Source of the DNA: Aliamphritea hakodatensis
GTDB lineage: Bacteria; Pseudomonadota; Gammaproteobacteria; Pseudomonadales; Balneatricaceae
Reading direction: 5' to 3'
Length of the DNA: 64,000 nt
NCBI RefSeq assembly: GCF_024347195.1
Contig: NZ_AP025281.1
Coordinates: 1,054,001 to 1,118,000, forward strand
Positions within the stretch are counted from its first letter, which is position 1. Each line of letters begins with the position of its first letter. Made by a program: the position numbers and the translations under genes. The notes under the pieces were generated by a model that saw only the letters and a program-made list of their open reading frames with translations, ran no database searches and was not told where the DNA came from. Below, one piece after another: positions 42,305 to 50,712 of this stretch.

Positions 42305-44287
42305 ATGCTCAGCCGGCTGAGAAGTATTCGTCAGCGGTTACTGGTGCTGGTGCTGTTACCGCTTTTCCTGATGACCTGTGTGTTACTGGCGCTGTTCTAT
42401 GTCTGGACCAGTGAAGTGGGTTACCGGCATTTGCTGATGAAAGCCAGCACGGACCTTGCGGTAACTCAGGAGAGCTTTAATAACACGCAGGCAAGTTATC
42501 TGACACGGCTGGCTTTGCGGGCTCAGACCCAGCGCTTTCAGGATGCCTGGCGGGCCCGGGACGAAGCCGCTCTGGTACAGACTGTCAGTGACATCCGGGA
42601 TCAGGTTGGGCTGGATTATATTCAACTGATTACCCCGCAGGGGTGCGGATATTTTTCCGGCGTCTGCCGGGGAACTGGCAGCCCGCTGTTTGTCAGTGCC
42701 ACTGCTGGCCAGCCGGTCAGCGGCATTGAGATATTCACTCAGCAACGTTTGCAAAGCCTGTCGCCGGAACTGGCTCAGCGGGCGTTGTTGCCGTTGACCG
42801 CGACGGAAAAAGCCCGGCCTGTTGACCGGGATACCGAAGACCGTGGCATGGTTGTGCATCTGGTGTATCCGTTACCGGATGAGGAAGGTCGTACCGAAGC
42901 GCTGCTCAGTGCCGGTTTACTGATGAACGGTAACGCAGGCTTTGTCGACCGGATTAAGGAAACGGTGTATGGCTCCGGTTCACTGGCGTTTGGCAGTGTG
43001 GGCACGGTGACCATTTTTCTGGATGATGTGCGGATCAGCACCAATGTGCCGGCTTCGCAGGATTCAGCTGTCCGGGCGCTGGGCACCCGGGTGTCTGATC
43101 AGGTCAGGAAAAAGGTGCTTGAACAGGGGGAGCGCTGGCTGGACCGGGCATTCGTGGTCAGTGACTGGTATATCTCCGGGTATCAGCCGATTGTGGATAT
43201 CCGCGGTGAACGGGTGGGCATGCTATACGCGGGATTTCTGGAAGCGCCTTTCGAGCAGGAGTTTTATAGCTGGGTCTGGCAACTGATCATCATTACCGGG
43301 GCCATTATGCTGATCTGTACCTGGCTGGCGGTCTGGGGGGCGAAAGGCATTTACCGGCCGGTGGAAGCGATGGTCGGGGTGATCGGGCGGATAAGACAAG
43401 GCCGGCGTGAACGTATTGATTTACCCGTTACCACCAGTTCGGATCTGATGACGCTGGGGACGGAGTTTAATCTGATGCTGGATCAGGTGGAGCAACAGCA
43501 CGACCATATTCAGCAGGCGGCCGAACAGCTGGAAATGAAGGTGGCGGAACGGACGCTGGCACTGAATGAACATATCAAGCTGTTACAGCGCACCCGTGAA
43601 CAGCTGGTTGCGAAAGGTAAGCTGGCCGCCATTGGTGAGTTAACCGCGGGCATTGCCCATGAAATTAATAACCCCACCGCGGTGATTCTCGGTTATCTGG
43701 ACCTGTTAGTGGTTGAGTTGGGGGATGCCGGAGATCAGGTGAAAGATGAGGTTCAGCTGATTGTGCAGCAGGTGGAACGGATTCGCTGCATCATCAATGA
43801 TCTGTTGCAGTTTTCCCGGCCGGGAGATCACTCGCCGGCGCTGGTGGCACTGGATCTCAACGAGATTGTGCGGGCCACTGAGTTACTGGTGAAGCATGAT
43901 CTGGGGCAGAAACAGATTCGGCTGAAAATGGATTTACGGGCTGGCTGTCAGGTGGCGGGTAACCGTCAGCAGTTACAGCAGGTGCTGATTAACCTGATCG
44001 TTAATGCCACTGCGGCAGTGGGTGATAATGGACGGATTACTGTCCGCAGCCGGGACTGGCGCAATAACGGCGTATTGCTCAGTGTCAGTGATAACGGCTG
44101 CGGCATTGCAGCAGATTTGCTGGGGCGGATTTTCGACCCGTTTTTCAGCCGTACAAGTGGCGGAACAGGGCTGGGTTTATCGGTGACCTATTCAATTCTG
44201 CAATCCATGAATGCGGAGATTAATGTCCGTTCCCGCGAAGGTCATGGCACCACTTTCTTCATTTGGATACCGGCGTATAAGGCCTGA
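42305..44287 (+). CDS. Cache-domain sensor histidine kinase
   Basis: A 660 aa kinase: TM1 (about 10-32), a ~300-residue periplasmic sensor with double-Cache character (RTEALLSAGLLMNGNAGFVDRIKE; SGYQPIVDIRGERVGMLYAGFLE), TM2 (about 325-345), HAMP, a coiled coil, the H-box AELTAGIAHEINNPTAV type (GELTAGIAHEINNPTAVILG) and a full HATPase. Partner of the upstream NtrC-type regulator (0-base gap). Such Cache kinases often sense small organic acids, which fits the downstream OFA carrier. Confidence 0.93.
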   Translation: MLSRLRSIRQRLLVLVLLPLFLMTCVLLALFYVWTSEVGYRHLLMKASTDLAVTQESFNNTQASYLTRLALRAQTQRFQDAWRARDEAALVQTVSDIRDQVGLDYIQLITPQGCGYFSGVCRGTGSPLFVSATAGQPVSGIEIFTQQRLQSLSPELAQRALLPLTATEKARPVDRDTEDRGMVVHLVYPLPDEEGRTEALLSAGLLMNGNAGFVDRIKETVYGSGSLAFGSVGTVTIFLDDVRISTNVPASQDSAVRALGTRVSDQVRKKVLEQGERWLDRAFVVSDWYISGYQPIVDIRGERVGMLYAGFLEAPFEQEFYSWVWQLIIITGAIMLICTWLAVWGAKGIYRPVEAMVGVIGRIRQGRRERIDLPVTTSSDLMTLGTEFNLMLDQVEQQHDHIQQAAEQLEMKVAERTLALNEHIKLLQRTREQLVAKGKLAAIGELTAGIAHEINNPTAVILGYLDLLVVELGDAGDQVKDEVQLIVQQVERIRCIINDLLQFSRPGDHSPALVALDLNEIVRATELLVKHDLGQKQIRLKMDLRAGCQVAGNRQQLQQVLINLIVNATAAVGDNGRITVRSRDWRNNGVLLSVSDNGCGIAADLLGRIFDPFFSRTSGGTGLGLSVTYSILQSMNAEINVRSREGHGTTFFIWIPAYKA

Positions 44288-44294
44288 TCCTTAG

Positions 44295-44340
44295 CCGGGT
44301 TATTCTGACACAGCTGGCTTTCTGCCCGGGTTGTTCTGAC
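44295..44340. promoter_or_regulatory. Two 15-bp direct repeats: candidate enhancer (UAS) for the NtrC-type regulator
   Basis: CCGGGTTATTCTGAC at 44295-44309 and CCGGGTTGTTCTGAC at 44326-44340 are identical at 14 of 15 bases. Their starts are 31 bases apart, about three helical turns. They lie 57-102 bases upstream of the sigma-54 promoter, the usual enhancer distance. Confidence 0.65.
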
Positions 44341-44396
44341 CCGCTATGATCTTTTGTTGTTTTCATAACTTGTTGATTTTATGGGTTTTGGTTGGC

Positions 44397-44412
44397 TGGC
44401 ATATGGCTTGCA
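44397..44412 (+). promoter_or_regulatory. Sigma-54 promoter for the OFA-family carrier
   Basis: TGGCAT-N5-TTGCA with the invariant GG (-24) and GC (-12) in correct spacing, 79 bases upstream of the carrier's ATG. The match to the TGGCAC-N5-TTGCA consensus is one base off. Confidence 0.8.
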
Positions 44413-44491
44413 AACTGACTTTACGTCCAAGTGTTTCGTAATGACGAGTTCATTCTGAAACAACGATAAAAATAATATTGGAGTAAAGCTT

Positions 44492-46225
44492 ATGTCAGAG
44501 TCTCACGATGGCCTGGCGTTTCTGAAAAAGGAGCGCATTGTTGCCAAATCCGGATTTAACCGCTGGCTGGTCCCGCCTGCGTCTATTGCCATTCATCTGT
44601 GTATCGGTTCGGTTTACGCCTGGAGTATTTTTAACCCCCCACTGGTCAAACAGATCGGCGTGGTGGCCAGTGCTGCGGACGACTGGACCCTCAGTTCCGT
44701 GGTGTGGATCTTCTCAACGGCGATTGTGTTTCTGGGGCTGGCGGCTGCTATCGGCGGAAAATGGCTTGAAGAAGTCGGGCCGCGGATGGTGGGTGTATTA
44801 GCTGCGTTCTGCTGGGGTGGGGGATTTTTAATCGGCAGTCTGGGGATTGCCTATCATCAGCTCTGGCTGGTGTATCTGGGCTACGGGGCCATCGGTGGCT
44901 GTGGTCTGGGGCTGGCGTATGTATCGCCCGTGAGTACCCTGATTCGCTGGTTTCCTGACCGTCGGGGAATGGCCACCGGGATGGCCATTATGGGCTTCGG
45001 TGGCGGTGCCATGATTGGTGCACCGCTGAAAACCTGGTTGCTGAGCCTGTTTTATCAGGCCCCTGAGTATCTGGGCAGCGTGGCTAATGTTTCCCTGATT
45101 ACCGAGAACGGCCGCCGCTTTGCAGAAGTGGCCGGTAACAAGGTGGAAGTGGTGGTCGCCAGTGCGGCAGATATGGCCAAGGTACCTGTGCCGGGGCCGG
45201 AAGGTGTATATGCGGTGGGTACCGGTGATACCGGTGCGGCCAGTGTGTTTATCACCTTAGGGGTGGTGTACTTCATCATTATGATGATCGCGGCATTCTC
45301 ATACAGAGTGCCGGCGAAAGGCTGGCAGCCGGAAGGCTGGACACCGCCCACTGGGGATGAGTCTGCCAAAAAGATGATTTCGGATAATCATGTCCATATC
45401 GACCAGGCGATTAAGACCCCGCAGTTTTATCGCTTATGGATCATGCTGTGCCTGAATGTGACGGCCGGGATCGGCGTGATCGGGGTCGCCAAGACCATGA
45501 TGACAGAGATTTTTGGCTCGACGCTGCCGGGCATTGTGGATGCAGGCTTTGCAGCAACCTATGTACTGATGATCAGTGTCTTTAACATGGTGGGCCGTTT
45601 CTTCTGGGCGTCGATGTCGGATGTGATTGGGCGTAAGAATACCTATCACTGTTTCTTCCTGCTGGGTATGTTGCTGTATGTGTCGATTCCGTTTGTGGCA
45701 ACTCAGGTCAGCGTATCACCCTCGGTGATGTGGCTGGTGCTGTTCTACGGTGCCACCATGGTTATCTTCACCATGTACGGCGGTGGGTTTGCGACGATTC
45801 CGGCCTATCTGGCGGATGTCTTCGGTACCCTGCATGTGGGTGGCATTCATGGCCGCTTACTGACTGCCTGGAGTACCGCCGGGGTACTGGGGCCGTTTGC
45901 GATCACTTACTTACGCCAGCAGTCGGTGGATAATGCGATCAGTGATCTGGCTGCCAAGGTCGATCCGGCCGTATTCCTGCAGACCTTCGGCGCAGGCATT
46001 GGCCAGCTACAGTCGCTGGTGGAGGCTAAAACGGTAACGATTGCCAAGCTGATGGCGGTCGCGCCGCCGGGAACGCTTGACCCGACTTCCAGCCTGTACA
46101 ACTCAACCATGTATGCGATGGCCGCGCTGTTAGTGGTTGCCTTTGTTGCCAATAAAGGTCTGAAGCATGTGGAAGAGAAACACCATCTGGAGAACACTCA
46201 CCCGGAACTGAGTGAGGCGAAGTAA
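44492..46225 (+). CDS. OFA-family (oxalate/formate antiporter-like) MFS carrier
   Basis: A 577 aa MFS transporter with 12 predicted helices. OFA features are IHLCIGSVYAWSIFNPPL in TM1, the loop RWFPDRRGMATGMAIMGFGGGAM, and the second-half N-MVGRFFWASMSDVIGRKN motif. It is about 150 residues longer than OxlT because of two hydrophilic inserts: about residues 190-245 before TM7 and about 480-530 before the last helix. Substrate is probably a mono- or dicarboxylate. Expression should depend on sigma-54 and the adjacent two-component system. GGAG lies upstream of ATG 44492. Confidence 0.88.
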   Translation: MSESHDGLAFLKKERIVAKSGFNRWLVPPASIAIHLCIGSVYAWSIFNPPLVKQIGVVASAADDWTLSSVVWIFSTAIVFLGLAAAIGGKWLEEVGPRMVGVLAAFCWGGGFLIGSLGIAYHQLWLVYLGYGAIGGCGLGLAYVSPVSTLIRWFPDRRGMATGMAIMGFGGGAMIGAPLKTWLLSLFYQAPEYLGSVANVSLITENGRRFAEVAGNKVEVVVASAADMAKVPVPGPEGVYAVGTGDTGAASVFITLGVVYFIIMMIAAFSYRVPAKGWQPEGWTPPTGDESAKKMISDNHVHIDQAIKTPQFYRLWIMLCLNVTAGIGVIGVAKTMMTEIFGSTLPGIVDAGFAATYVLMISVFNMVGRFFWASMSDVIGRKNTYHCFFLLGMLLYVSIPFVATQVSVSPSVMWLVLFYGATMVIFTMYGGGFATIPAYLADVFGTLHVGGIHGRLLTAWSTAGVLGPFAITYLRQQSVDNAISDLAAKVDPAVFLQTFGAGIGQLQSLVEAKTVTIAKLMAVAPPGTLDPTSSLYNSTMYAMAALLVVAFVANKGLKHVEEKHHLENTHPELSEAK

Positions 46226-46356
46226 TTCTCTGGAACAGAACGGCTGTCACTTCTGAAGGGATGGTCGTTCTTTAACGCTCTGATTGCAGTGATTTACAGG
46301 GAGGATTAACATTAGCAAGACAGGACGGTTCGTACGGGTTTATCAGGGAAGATGTT

Positions 46357-46626
46357 ATGCCGACGATTTCGATGTTTTACGGTTTAATAATCCGTATGTA
46401 TTATTTTGATAACCAGCAGCACAAGCTGCCCCATATTCATGTGTATTATCAGGAGCGCAGCGCTGTACTGGCTATACATGACGGAAGATTGCTGGAAGGC
46501 AGCCTGCCGGCAAATAAGTTAAAGCTGGTAGATGCATGGATCGAAATACACAAAGAAGATTTACTGGCTGACTGGCAGTTAGCGGTTAACGGAGAGCCTG
46601 TATTTAAGATTCCTCCATTAAAGTGA
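46357..46626 (+). CDS. DUF4160 protein
   Basis: An 89 aa protein with the DUF4160 pattern: PTISMFYGLIIRMYYFDNQQHKLPHIHVYYQERSAVL…DGRLLEGSLPANKLKLVDAWIEIHKEDLLADW. DUF4160 genes are nearly always followed by a DUF2442 gene, as here, and the pair has been suggested to be a toxin-antitoxin-like module. No catalytic residues assigned; the HxHV histidines are conserved. Confidence 0.85.
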   Translation: MPTISMFYGLIIRMYYFDNQQHKLPHIHVYYQERSAVLAIHDGRLLEGSLPANKLKLVDAWIEIHKEDLLADWQLAVNGEPVFKIPPLK

Positions 46627-46631
46627 CCAGC

Positions 46632-46874
46632 ATGAATCCTGAAGTGATAGATGTTTTTCCGATAGATAATTACCGGCTCAGAATTGTTTTTTCAGACAAT
46701 GCGGTAAAAGAATTTGATGTTTCACCTTATCTGGATAAAGGTGTTTTTCGTGCGTTAAATAACCGTGAGTACTTTGCGCGGGCCAGAGTGGCTTTTGGTG
46801 CCGTGGAGTGGCCTGACGGGCAGGATTTCAGTAAAGATACTTTGTATTTAAACAGTGTGAAATTAAGCGGTTAA
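46632..46874 (+). CDS. DUF2442 protein
   Basis: An 80 aa protein starting MNPEVIDVFPIDNYRLRIVFSDN and ending in AVEWPDGQDFSKDTLY, the DUF2442 pattern. ATG 46632 fits the family start; an in-frame GTG at 46623 overlaps the DUF4160 stop and would allow translational coupling. Partner of the DUF4160 gene. A strong terminator follows, so the pair is a self-contained two-gene unit. Confidence 0.85.
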   Translation: MNPEVIDVFPIDNYRLRIVFSDNAVKEFDVSPYLDKGVFRALNNREYFARARVAFGAVEWPDGQDFSKDTLYLNSVKLSG

Positions 46875-46882
46875 CTGTTCTT

Positions 46883-46923
46883 AAAAAATACCTCTTCAGG
46901 TTTTCCCGAAGAGGTATTTTTTT
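46883..46923. terminator. Bidirectional intrinsic terminator
   Basis: Perfect hairpin AAAAAATACCTCTTC/GAAGAGGTATTTTTT with a 10-base loop, between DUF2442 and the convergent NmrA-like gene. Confidence 0.92.
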
Positions 46924-46933
46924 ATGCCGGGGC

Positions 46934-47914
46934 TTAGCTCTTAACCGCTGCAGCTTCTTTCATGGCGTCTTCGCCTTTTTTCCACAGGTTACCCTGCCAC
47001 AGTTCTTCCAGGCCGGTCTCGCCGGAAGCACCTTTGGTGGTCAGGTAGTCGTAGTAAGACGTTGGCTTGTGACCGGTCAGGTTGTAGAAGTCCGGGCTGC
47101 AACGGCAATAGAAACCGTTGACCAGATATTCAAAGAATTCCGCACGGGTTGCACCGAAATCCGCTTCGAAGCTTTCCATAGACTGTGGACGGTATTCAAT
47201 GTCTTTATCCATCGCACGGCCCAGATCCGCAGCGATTTCAGCCATGGTCTGTGGTTGCGGGCCGGTAATGTCATAGAACTTGTTGCTGTGGCGGTCAGGG
47301 CCTTCAGTCAGCACAACTGCTGCTGCTTCAGCAATGTCACGGGTGGCAACAAAAGAATTACGGGCTTTACCCAGTGGGTTGGTGAACCAGCCTTCCTGCG
47401 CGATGTTATCGCAATCGGTTTTCAGCAGGTGGTTCATGAAGAAGTTGTTACGCAGTACGGTAACGTTCAGGCCTGCTTCAATCAGGGCTTTCTCACCCCA
47501 CCAGTAGTGTTGCAGCATCAGCGGAATAGATGCGCCTTCACGGGAAGAGTGCTGGTCGGCTTCGTAAGAGGCTGTGTTGGTATCGGCGCCCATGCAGCTC
47601 ACGCGAACAACATGTTTGATACTGTCGGTACGGTTACCCAGTTCTTTACAGAAATTCAGGTGACCTTCCAGCATCGGGTCCAGCGACGCAGAGTAGATTG
47701 CGCTTACGCCTTGCAGAGCAGCGTCCCAGGTAGCGGCATCATTCAGATCAAAGAAGACCGTTTCATCAGCACCCACGGCTTTCAGGTCGGCAACTTTAGA
47801 TTCACTGTGATAGCAGGCGCGGACAGTGAATTCGCCAGCCTGAGACAGACGGGCAACCAGTTCTTTACCGATACGGCCGGTAGCAGAAGTAACCAGAACA
47901 ACAGGTTTGGTCAT
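46934..47914 (-). CDS. NmrA-like NAD(P)-binding protein (atypical SDR)
   Basis: A 326 aa protein with a Rossmann N-terminus (VVLVTSATGRIGKELVARL, a TGxxGxxG-like glycine motif) and NmrA-type features (VVRVSCMGADTNTASYEADQH; LRNNFFMNHLL; ITGPQPQTMAEIAADLGRAM). The catalytic Tyr-x3-Lys of classical SDRs is not evident, as in NmrA-like redox sensors and quinone reductases of the QOR2 type. Function not assignable. Monocistronic. Confidence 0.85.
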   Translation of the reverse strand: MTKPVVLVTSATGRIGKELVARLSQAGEFTVRACYHSESKVADLKAVGADETVFFDLNDAATWDAALQGVSAIYSASLDPMLEGHLNFCKELGNRTDSIKHVVRVSCMGADTNTASYEADQHSSREGASIPLMLQHYWWGEKALIEAGLNVTVLRNNFFMNHLLKTDCDNIAQEGWFTNPLGKARNSFVATRDIAEAAAVVLTEGPDRHSNKFYDITGPQPQTMAEIAADLGRAMDKDIEYRPQSMESFEADFGATRAEFFEYLVNGFYCRCSPDFYNLTGHKPTSYYDYLTTKGASGETGLEELWQGNLWKKGEDAMKEAAAVKS

Positions 47915-48190
47915 GGGATGTATCTCCGGGTGTAAGTGTGGAATTAGTGTGTGCGGTATGGATTCGTCAGCAGCATCTGAGCAGCCCTGAACCTGATATG
48001 TGCATGTACCCTATGGAGCCATGATCCTCAGGGATTGGGCTTTGGTGTAGGGCCAGTTTACCTGCTGTCGTAGGGCCTGTCGTAAAGGGGCATGTCGGTT
48101 CGGTAGCGGATATCCAAATGTTGTTTGATTGTTGTGTAAATGGTAATTATTACTATTTGTTTGAAGGTGAATCATGACCCGGGGAATAAT

Positions 48191-48571
48191 ATGAGCACGG
48201 CATTACAAAAAGATCTGCAGGTCACCGAAATTAAAGCCTTTGTGCCGGCAAAAGATTTTGCACTCTCGAAGCAGTTTTATGCTGATCTTGGCTTCACTCA
48301 GGCATCAGAAGGCGGCGGGGTTGCCTATTTTTACTATGGTAACAGCAGCTTTTTACTGCAGGAGTTTTATGAACCCAGACACTGCGAAAACTTCATGATG
48401 CACTTGCTTGTAAATGATGCTGCCGCCTGGCACCGGCATGTCGTGAACAGCGGCATCACTGCTAAGTATGACGTGCAGGTATCAGAAGTGACAGAACAGC
48501 CCTGGAAGATGCTGGACTTTGTGCTGACCGACCCCAGCGGCGTGTTGTGGCGAATCGGGCAAAATATTTAG
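48191..48571 (+). CDS. VOC (glyoxalase/bleomycin-resistance) family protein
   Basis: A 126 aa single-domain VOC protein: KAFVPAKDFALSKQFYADLGF in the first beta-alpha unit and LDFVLTDPSGVLWRIGQ at the C-terminus. ATG 48191 with GGGG eight bases upstream fits; a longer frame from 48140 adds non-family residues. Metal ligands are not fully evident, so it may be a binding rather than catalytic member. Confidence 0.85.
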   Translation: MSTALQKDLQVTEIKAFVPAKDFALSKQFYADLGFTQASEGGGVAYFYYGNSSFLLQEFYEPRHCENFMMHLLVNDAAAWHRHVVNSGITAKYDVQVSEVTEQPWKMLDFVLTDPSGVLWRIGQNI

Positions 48572-48614
48572 AGAAGGAGCCCGTTTTGCTGACCAAAGGC
48601 TGTTCGGTACGTGA

Positions 48615-48669
48615 CTACTCATATTGTTGGTCTACATTATGAGTAGGGGCACCGGTAATGTGCCGGTGC
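48615..48669. promoter_or_regulatory. Two inverted repeats upstream of the XRE regulator
   Basis: CTACTCATA (48615-48623) pairs with TATGAGTAG (48638-48646), and GCACCGG (48649-48655) with CCGGTGC (48663-48669). They fill the 119-base gap before the regulator start and are probable autoregulatory operators or leader hairpins. Confidence 0.5.
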
Positions 48670-48690
48670 AGGTTATCCAGGAAGGACTCC

Positions 48691-49008
48691 ATGAGTAGCC
48701 AGAGTTTGTTAGATGAATTAAGCAGTGCGTTAAGCGAAGCCTGCCATTATTTTCAGGGAAAAGACGTTCTTGAGTCTGTTGAAACAGGTGAAGTACCTGT
48801 CCCTGATATTACCGCTGAGGAGATTCTTCATCTCCGGCAGGCACTCCACCTTTCACAGTTAGAATTTGCCGCCTTGTTACACACTACCGTGACCACCCTG
48901 GAATCCTGGGAGCATGATCTGGCCCGGCCAAATGATCAGGCGGTGACGTTAATTCGTTTAATTAAGGATCATCCGGATACGCTGGCGTATATCGCCGAAC
49001 AGGAGTAA
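48691..49008 (+). CDS. XRE-type helix-turn-helix protein, orphan antitoxin-like
   Basis: A 105 aa protein with a C-terminal HTH (TAEEILHLRQALHLSQLEFAALLHTTVTTLESWEHDLARP) of the HigA/NadS type, in which the DNA-binding domain is joined to a short helical N-terminus. Such proteins are usually the second gene of a HigB/RelE-type pair, but no toxin gene lies upstream; the 119 bases before it hold inverted repeats only. ATG 48691 follows AAGGA; an in-frame ATG at 48658 lies inside the second inverted repeat. Confidence 0.82.
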   Translation: MSSQSLLDELSSALSEACHYFQGKDVLESVETGEVPVPDITAEEILHLRQALHLSQLEFAALLHTTVTTLESWEHDLARPNDQAVTLIRLIKDHPDTLAYIAEQE

Positions 49009-49190
49009 CCGGGGCTTGCGCTGACTGAATGAAGCGCCCGTGCTGCCTGCCAGCCAGTTCTGACAGACATGCTTGTCTGGCGGAGGTAAGCCTTTTCTCT
49101 GTAAAAAAACAGCTATTGATACTTGAGTCGCTGAGCTGTGCCGGATAGATTGATAACCTTCCTTTCAGTTACCGGTTTATGAGGCGAATA

Positions 49191-49541
49191 ATGGATAATG
49201 GTACGGCACAGGATGTTAACGGCGTGTCTCAGGATGCTAAGAACATGGCATTACTGTCATGGATTGGCACCTTCTTTCTGGGATTTATTCCCGGCTTACT
49301 TCTGTATCTTATTAAAACCGACGATGCCTATGTGCAGGATCAGTCTAAAGAATCTCTGAACTGGTCAATCACCGCAATGATTGCCTATTTTGTTGCCTTC
49401 CTGCTTAGCTTTATTGTGATCGGCGTCATCCTGATTCCGCTGATCGGCCTGTGTCATCTGATTTTTTGCATTATGGGGGCCGTGGCTACCTCAAAGGGCA
49501 AACCGTTTCGGGTGCCGTATGCGATTCGTCTGATCAAATAA
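49191..49541 (+). CDS. DUF4870-type small membrane protein
   Basis: A 116 aa inner-membrane protein with three hydrophobic segments: LLSWIGTFFLGFIPGLLLYLI, an amphipathic QSKESLNWSI, then two helices. This matches DUF4870, a family of unknown function often near the cell envelope. ATG 49191 follows GAGGCG; an in-frame ATG at 49179 overlaps that site. A small hairpin CAGACA/TGTCTG (49064-49079) lies upstream. Confidence 0.82.
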   Translation: MDNGTAQDVNGVSQDAKNMALLSWIGTFFLGFIPGLLLYLIKTDDAYVQDQSKESLNWSITAMIAYFVAFLLSFIVIGVILIPLIGLCHLIFCIMGAVATSKGKPFRVPYAIRLIK

Positions 49542-49599
49542 ACATCCGGCTTACAGGCAGACAGCTCTGCATGAATCTGTCTGCCTGTATGACCGACTG

Positions 49600-50061
49600 T
49601 TATTTTGCAGCCAGAATGCTTTCGGTTTCTTCGATAAATGCTTTCAGCATATTCAGGCATGTAACCGCATCCTCTTCCGTCATATCGTTGCCTTCACGCA
49701 GTACGTAACGGGCATCATCCAGATCCGTCCGGTGTGAGAAGTAGAAGGTGTCTTTCCAGAATTTAGCCGCCACCGCTGCTTCCGTTTTCAGATATTCACA
49801 GGCAACGGCAGGGTTATTCACACTCGGAAGGGCTGCCAGTGCCTTATGTTTGTAAACCTTCACGACCACGCCTTCTGGCCAGTGCTGCAGGCGCACATCC
49901 AGATCATACTTGATATCGGCATTATCTTTTTTAACGCAGACCTTCTTTACCTCAAAAGCACCCTGCCACTGAGCGAACATATCGCCGCTGAAAATCTGGG
50001 TTTCAATGTGAGTAAAGTAGTTTTCAATTTGCTGGTTAACCAGGGTGATATCGGCAGACAC
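49600..50061 (-). CDS. Conserved hypothetical protein
   Basis: A soluble protein of 153 aa (GTG 50061, preceded by GAG) or 164 aa (TTG 50094). Contains VCVKKDNADIKYDLDVRLQHWPEGVVVKVYKHKALAAL and a C-terminal helix. No signal peptide, membrane segment or known motif that I recognise. I do not know its function. Located between the DUF4870 gene and the broken ParE, in an accessory stretch. Confidence 0.55.
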   Translation of the reverse strand: MSADITLVNQQIENYFTHIETQIFSGDMFAQWQGAFEVKKVCVKKDNADIKYDLDVRLQHWPEGVVVKVYKHKALAALPSVNNPAVACEYLKTEAAVAAKFWKDTFYFSHRTDLDDARYVLREGNDMTEEDAVTCLNMLKAFIEETESILAAK

Positions 50062-50155
50062 GGCAGGGCACTCGTAACAGTTAAAAAGGAACAAGGTTAC
50101 TGGTTTGGCAGGGACTGTTCGACTGATAAATACTTATCGGATGATTAGTGCTTTT

Positions 50156-50448
50156 TTACGGGGCGATATGATGGTGCAGGTCCATAGCGCTGTGCAGAAC
50201 TCTTAGCACCGTCAGACTGTTTTCACTGATTACGAAGTAAATAATATGGCGCTGAAACGGGAACTGTAAATGCCGTTTCCCAGTTCCGGACGGTGTTTAG
50301 CTGTTTTCGGAAACGCAGAAAGATGCGCCAGTGTTTGCTGGAGCCGGGTAATATAAGCATCAGCCTGAATTCTTCCCCAGCGATACACTGTAAAATCTAT
50401 GATTCCTTCCAGATCTTGCTCAGCTTTATCCGTAAAGCTGTACTGCAT
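50156..50448 (-). pseudogene. parE: ParE-type toxin gene with one-base frameshift
   Basis: The first frame (50448 down to about 50262) encodes a ParE N-terminus (MQYSFTDKAEQDLEGIIDFTVYRWG…FPKTAKHRPELGNGIYS) but then stops at 50230 as a 72 aa product. Adding one base near 50259-50264 restores a canonical ParE tail in another frame (FQRHIIYFVISENSLTVLRVLHSAMD) ending at a TAA at 50156-50158, giving a ~97 aa toxin of normal length. Conserved C-terminal strands are lost in the present frame. It follows the antitoxin stop by 3 bases with GGAG upstream. Either inactivated in this strain or a sequencing error. Confidence 0.8.
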
Positions 50449-50451
50449 GGT

Positions 50452-50712
50452 TTAATCTCCCAGACGGTTCCTGAGCCGGTTGATGACTTCTGTACCGTCA
50501 CTGATGCGACCGGCTTTTATATCCTCTAAACCTTCTTCAAGTTCGGCCTGTAGTGTTTTCATGTGTAACTGATGAAGGCGCTCATATTCTTTTGCCGACA
50601 ATACCACTGCAACGGGCTTGCCGTTCTTATTGATTCCGACCGGGCCGCTCTGAGCTTTAAGAATCAGTTCTCCGAATTCCCGTTTGGCATCACTGGCACT
50701 GAGAGTTTCCAT
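50452..50712 (-). CDS. Phd/YefM-family antitoxin
   Basis: An 86 aa antitoxin: N-terminal Phd/YefM DNA-binding domain (SASDAKREFGELILKAQSGPVGINKNGKPVAVVLSAKEYERL) and a helical C-terminal toxin-binding tail (LQAELEEGLEDIKAGRISDGTEVINRLRNRLGD). Precedes the frameshifted ParE gene by 3 bases, the usual antitoxin-toxin order. Intact itself. Confidence 0.9.
   Translation of the reverse strand: METLSASDAKREFGELILKAQSGPVGINKNGKPVAVVLSAKEYERLHQLHMKTLQAELEEGLEDIKAGRISDGTEVINRLRNRLGD

Noticed and set aside
47069..47935. 288-codon plus-strand frame opposite the NmrA-like gene
   Set aside because: Shadow of the minus-strand gene; no domain.
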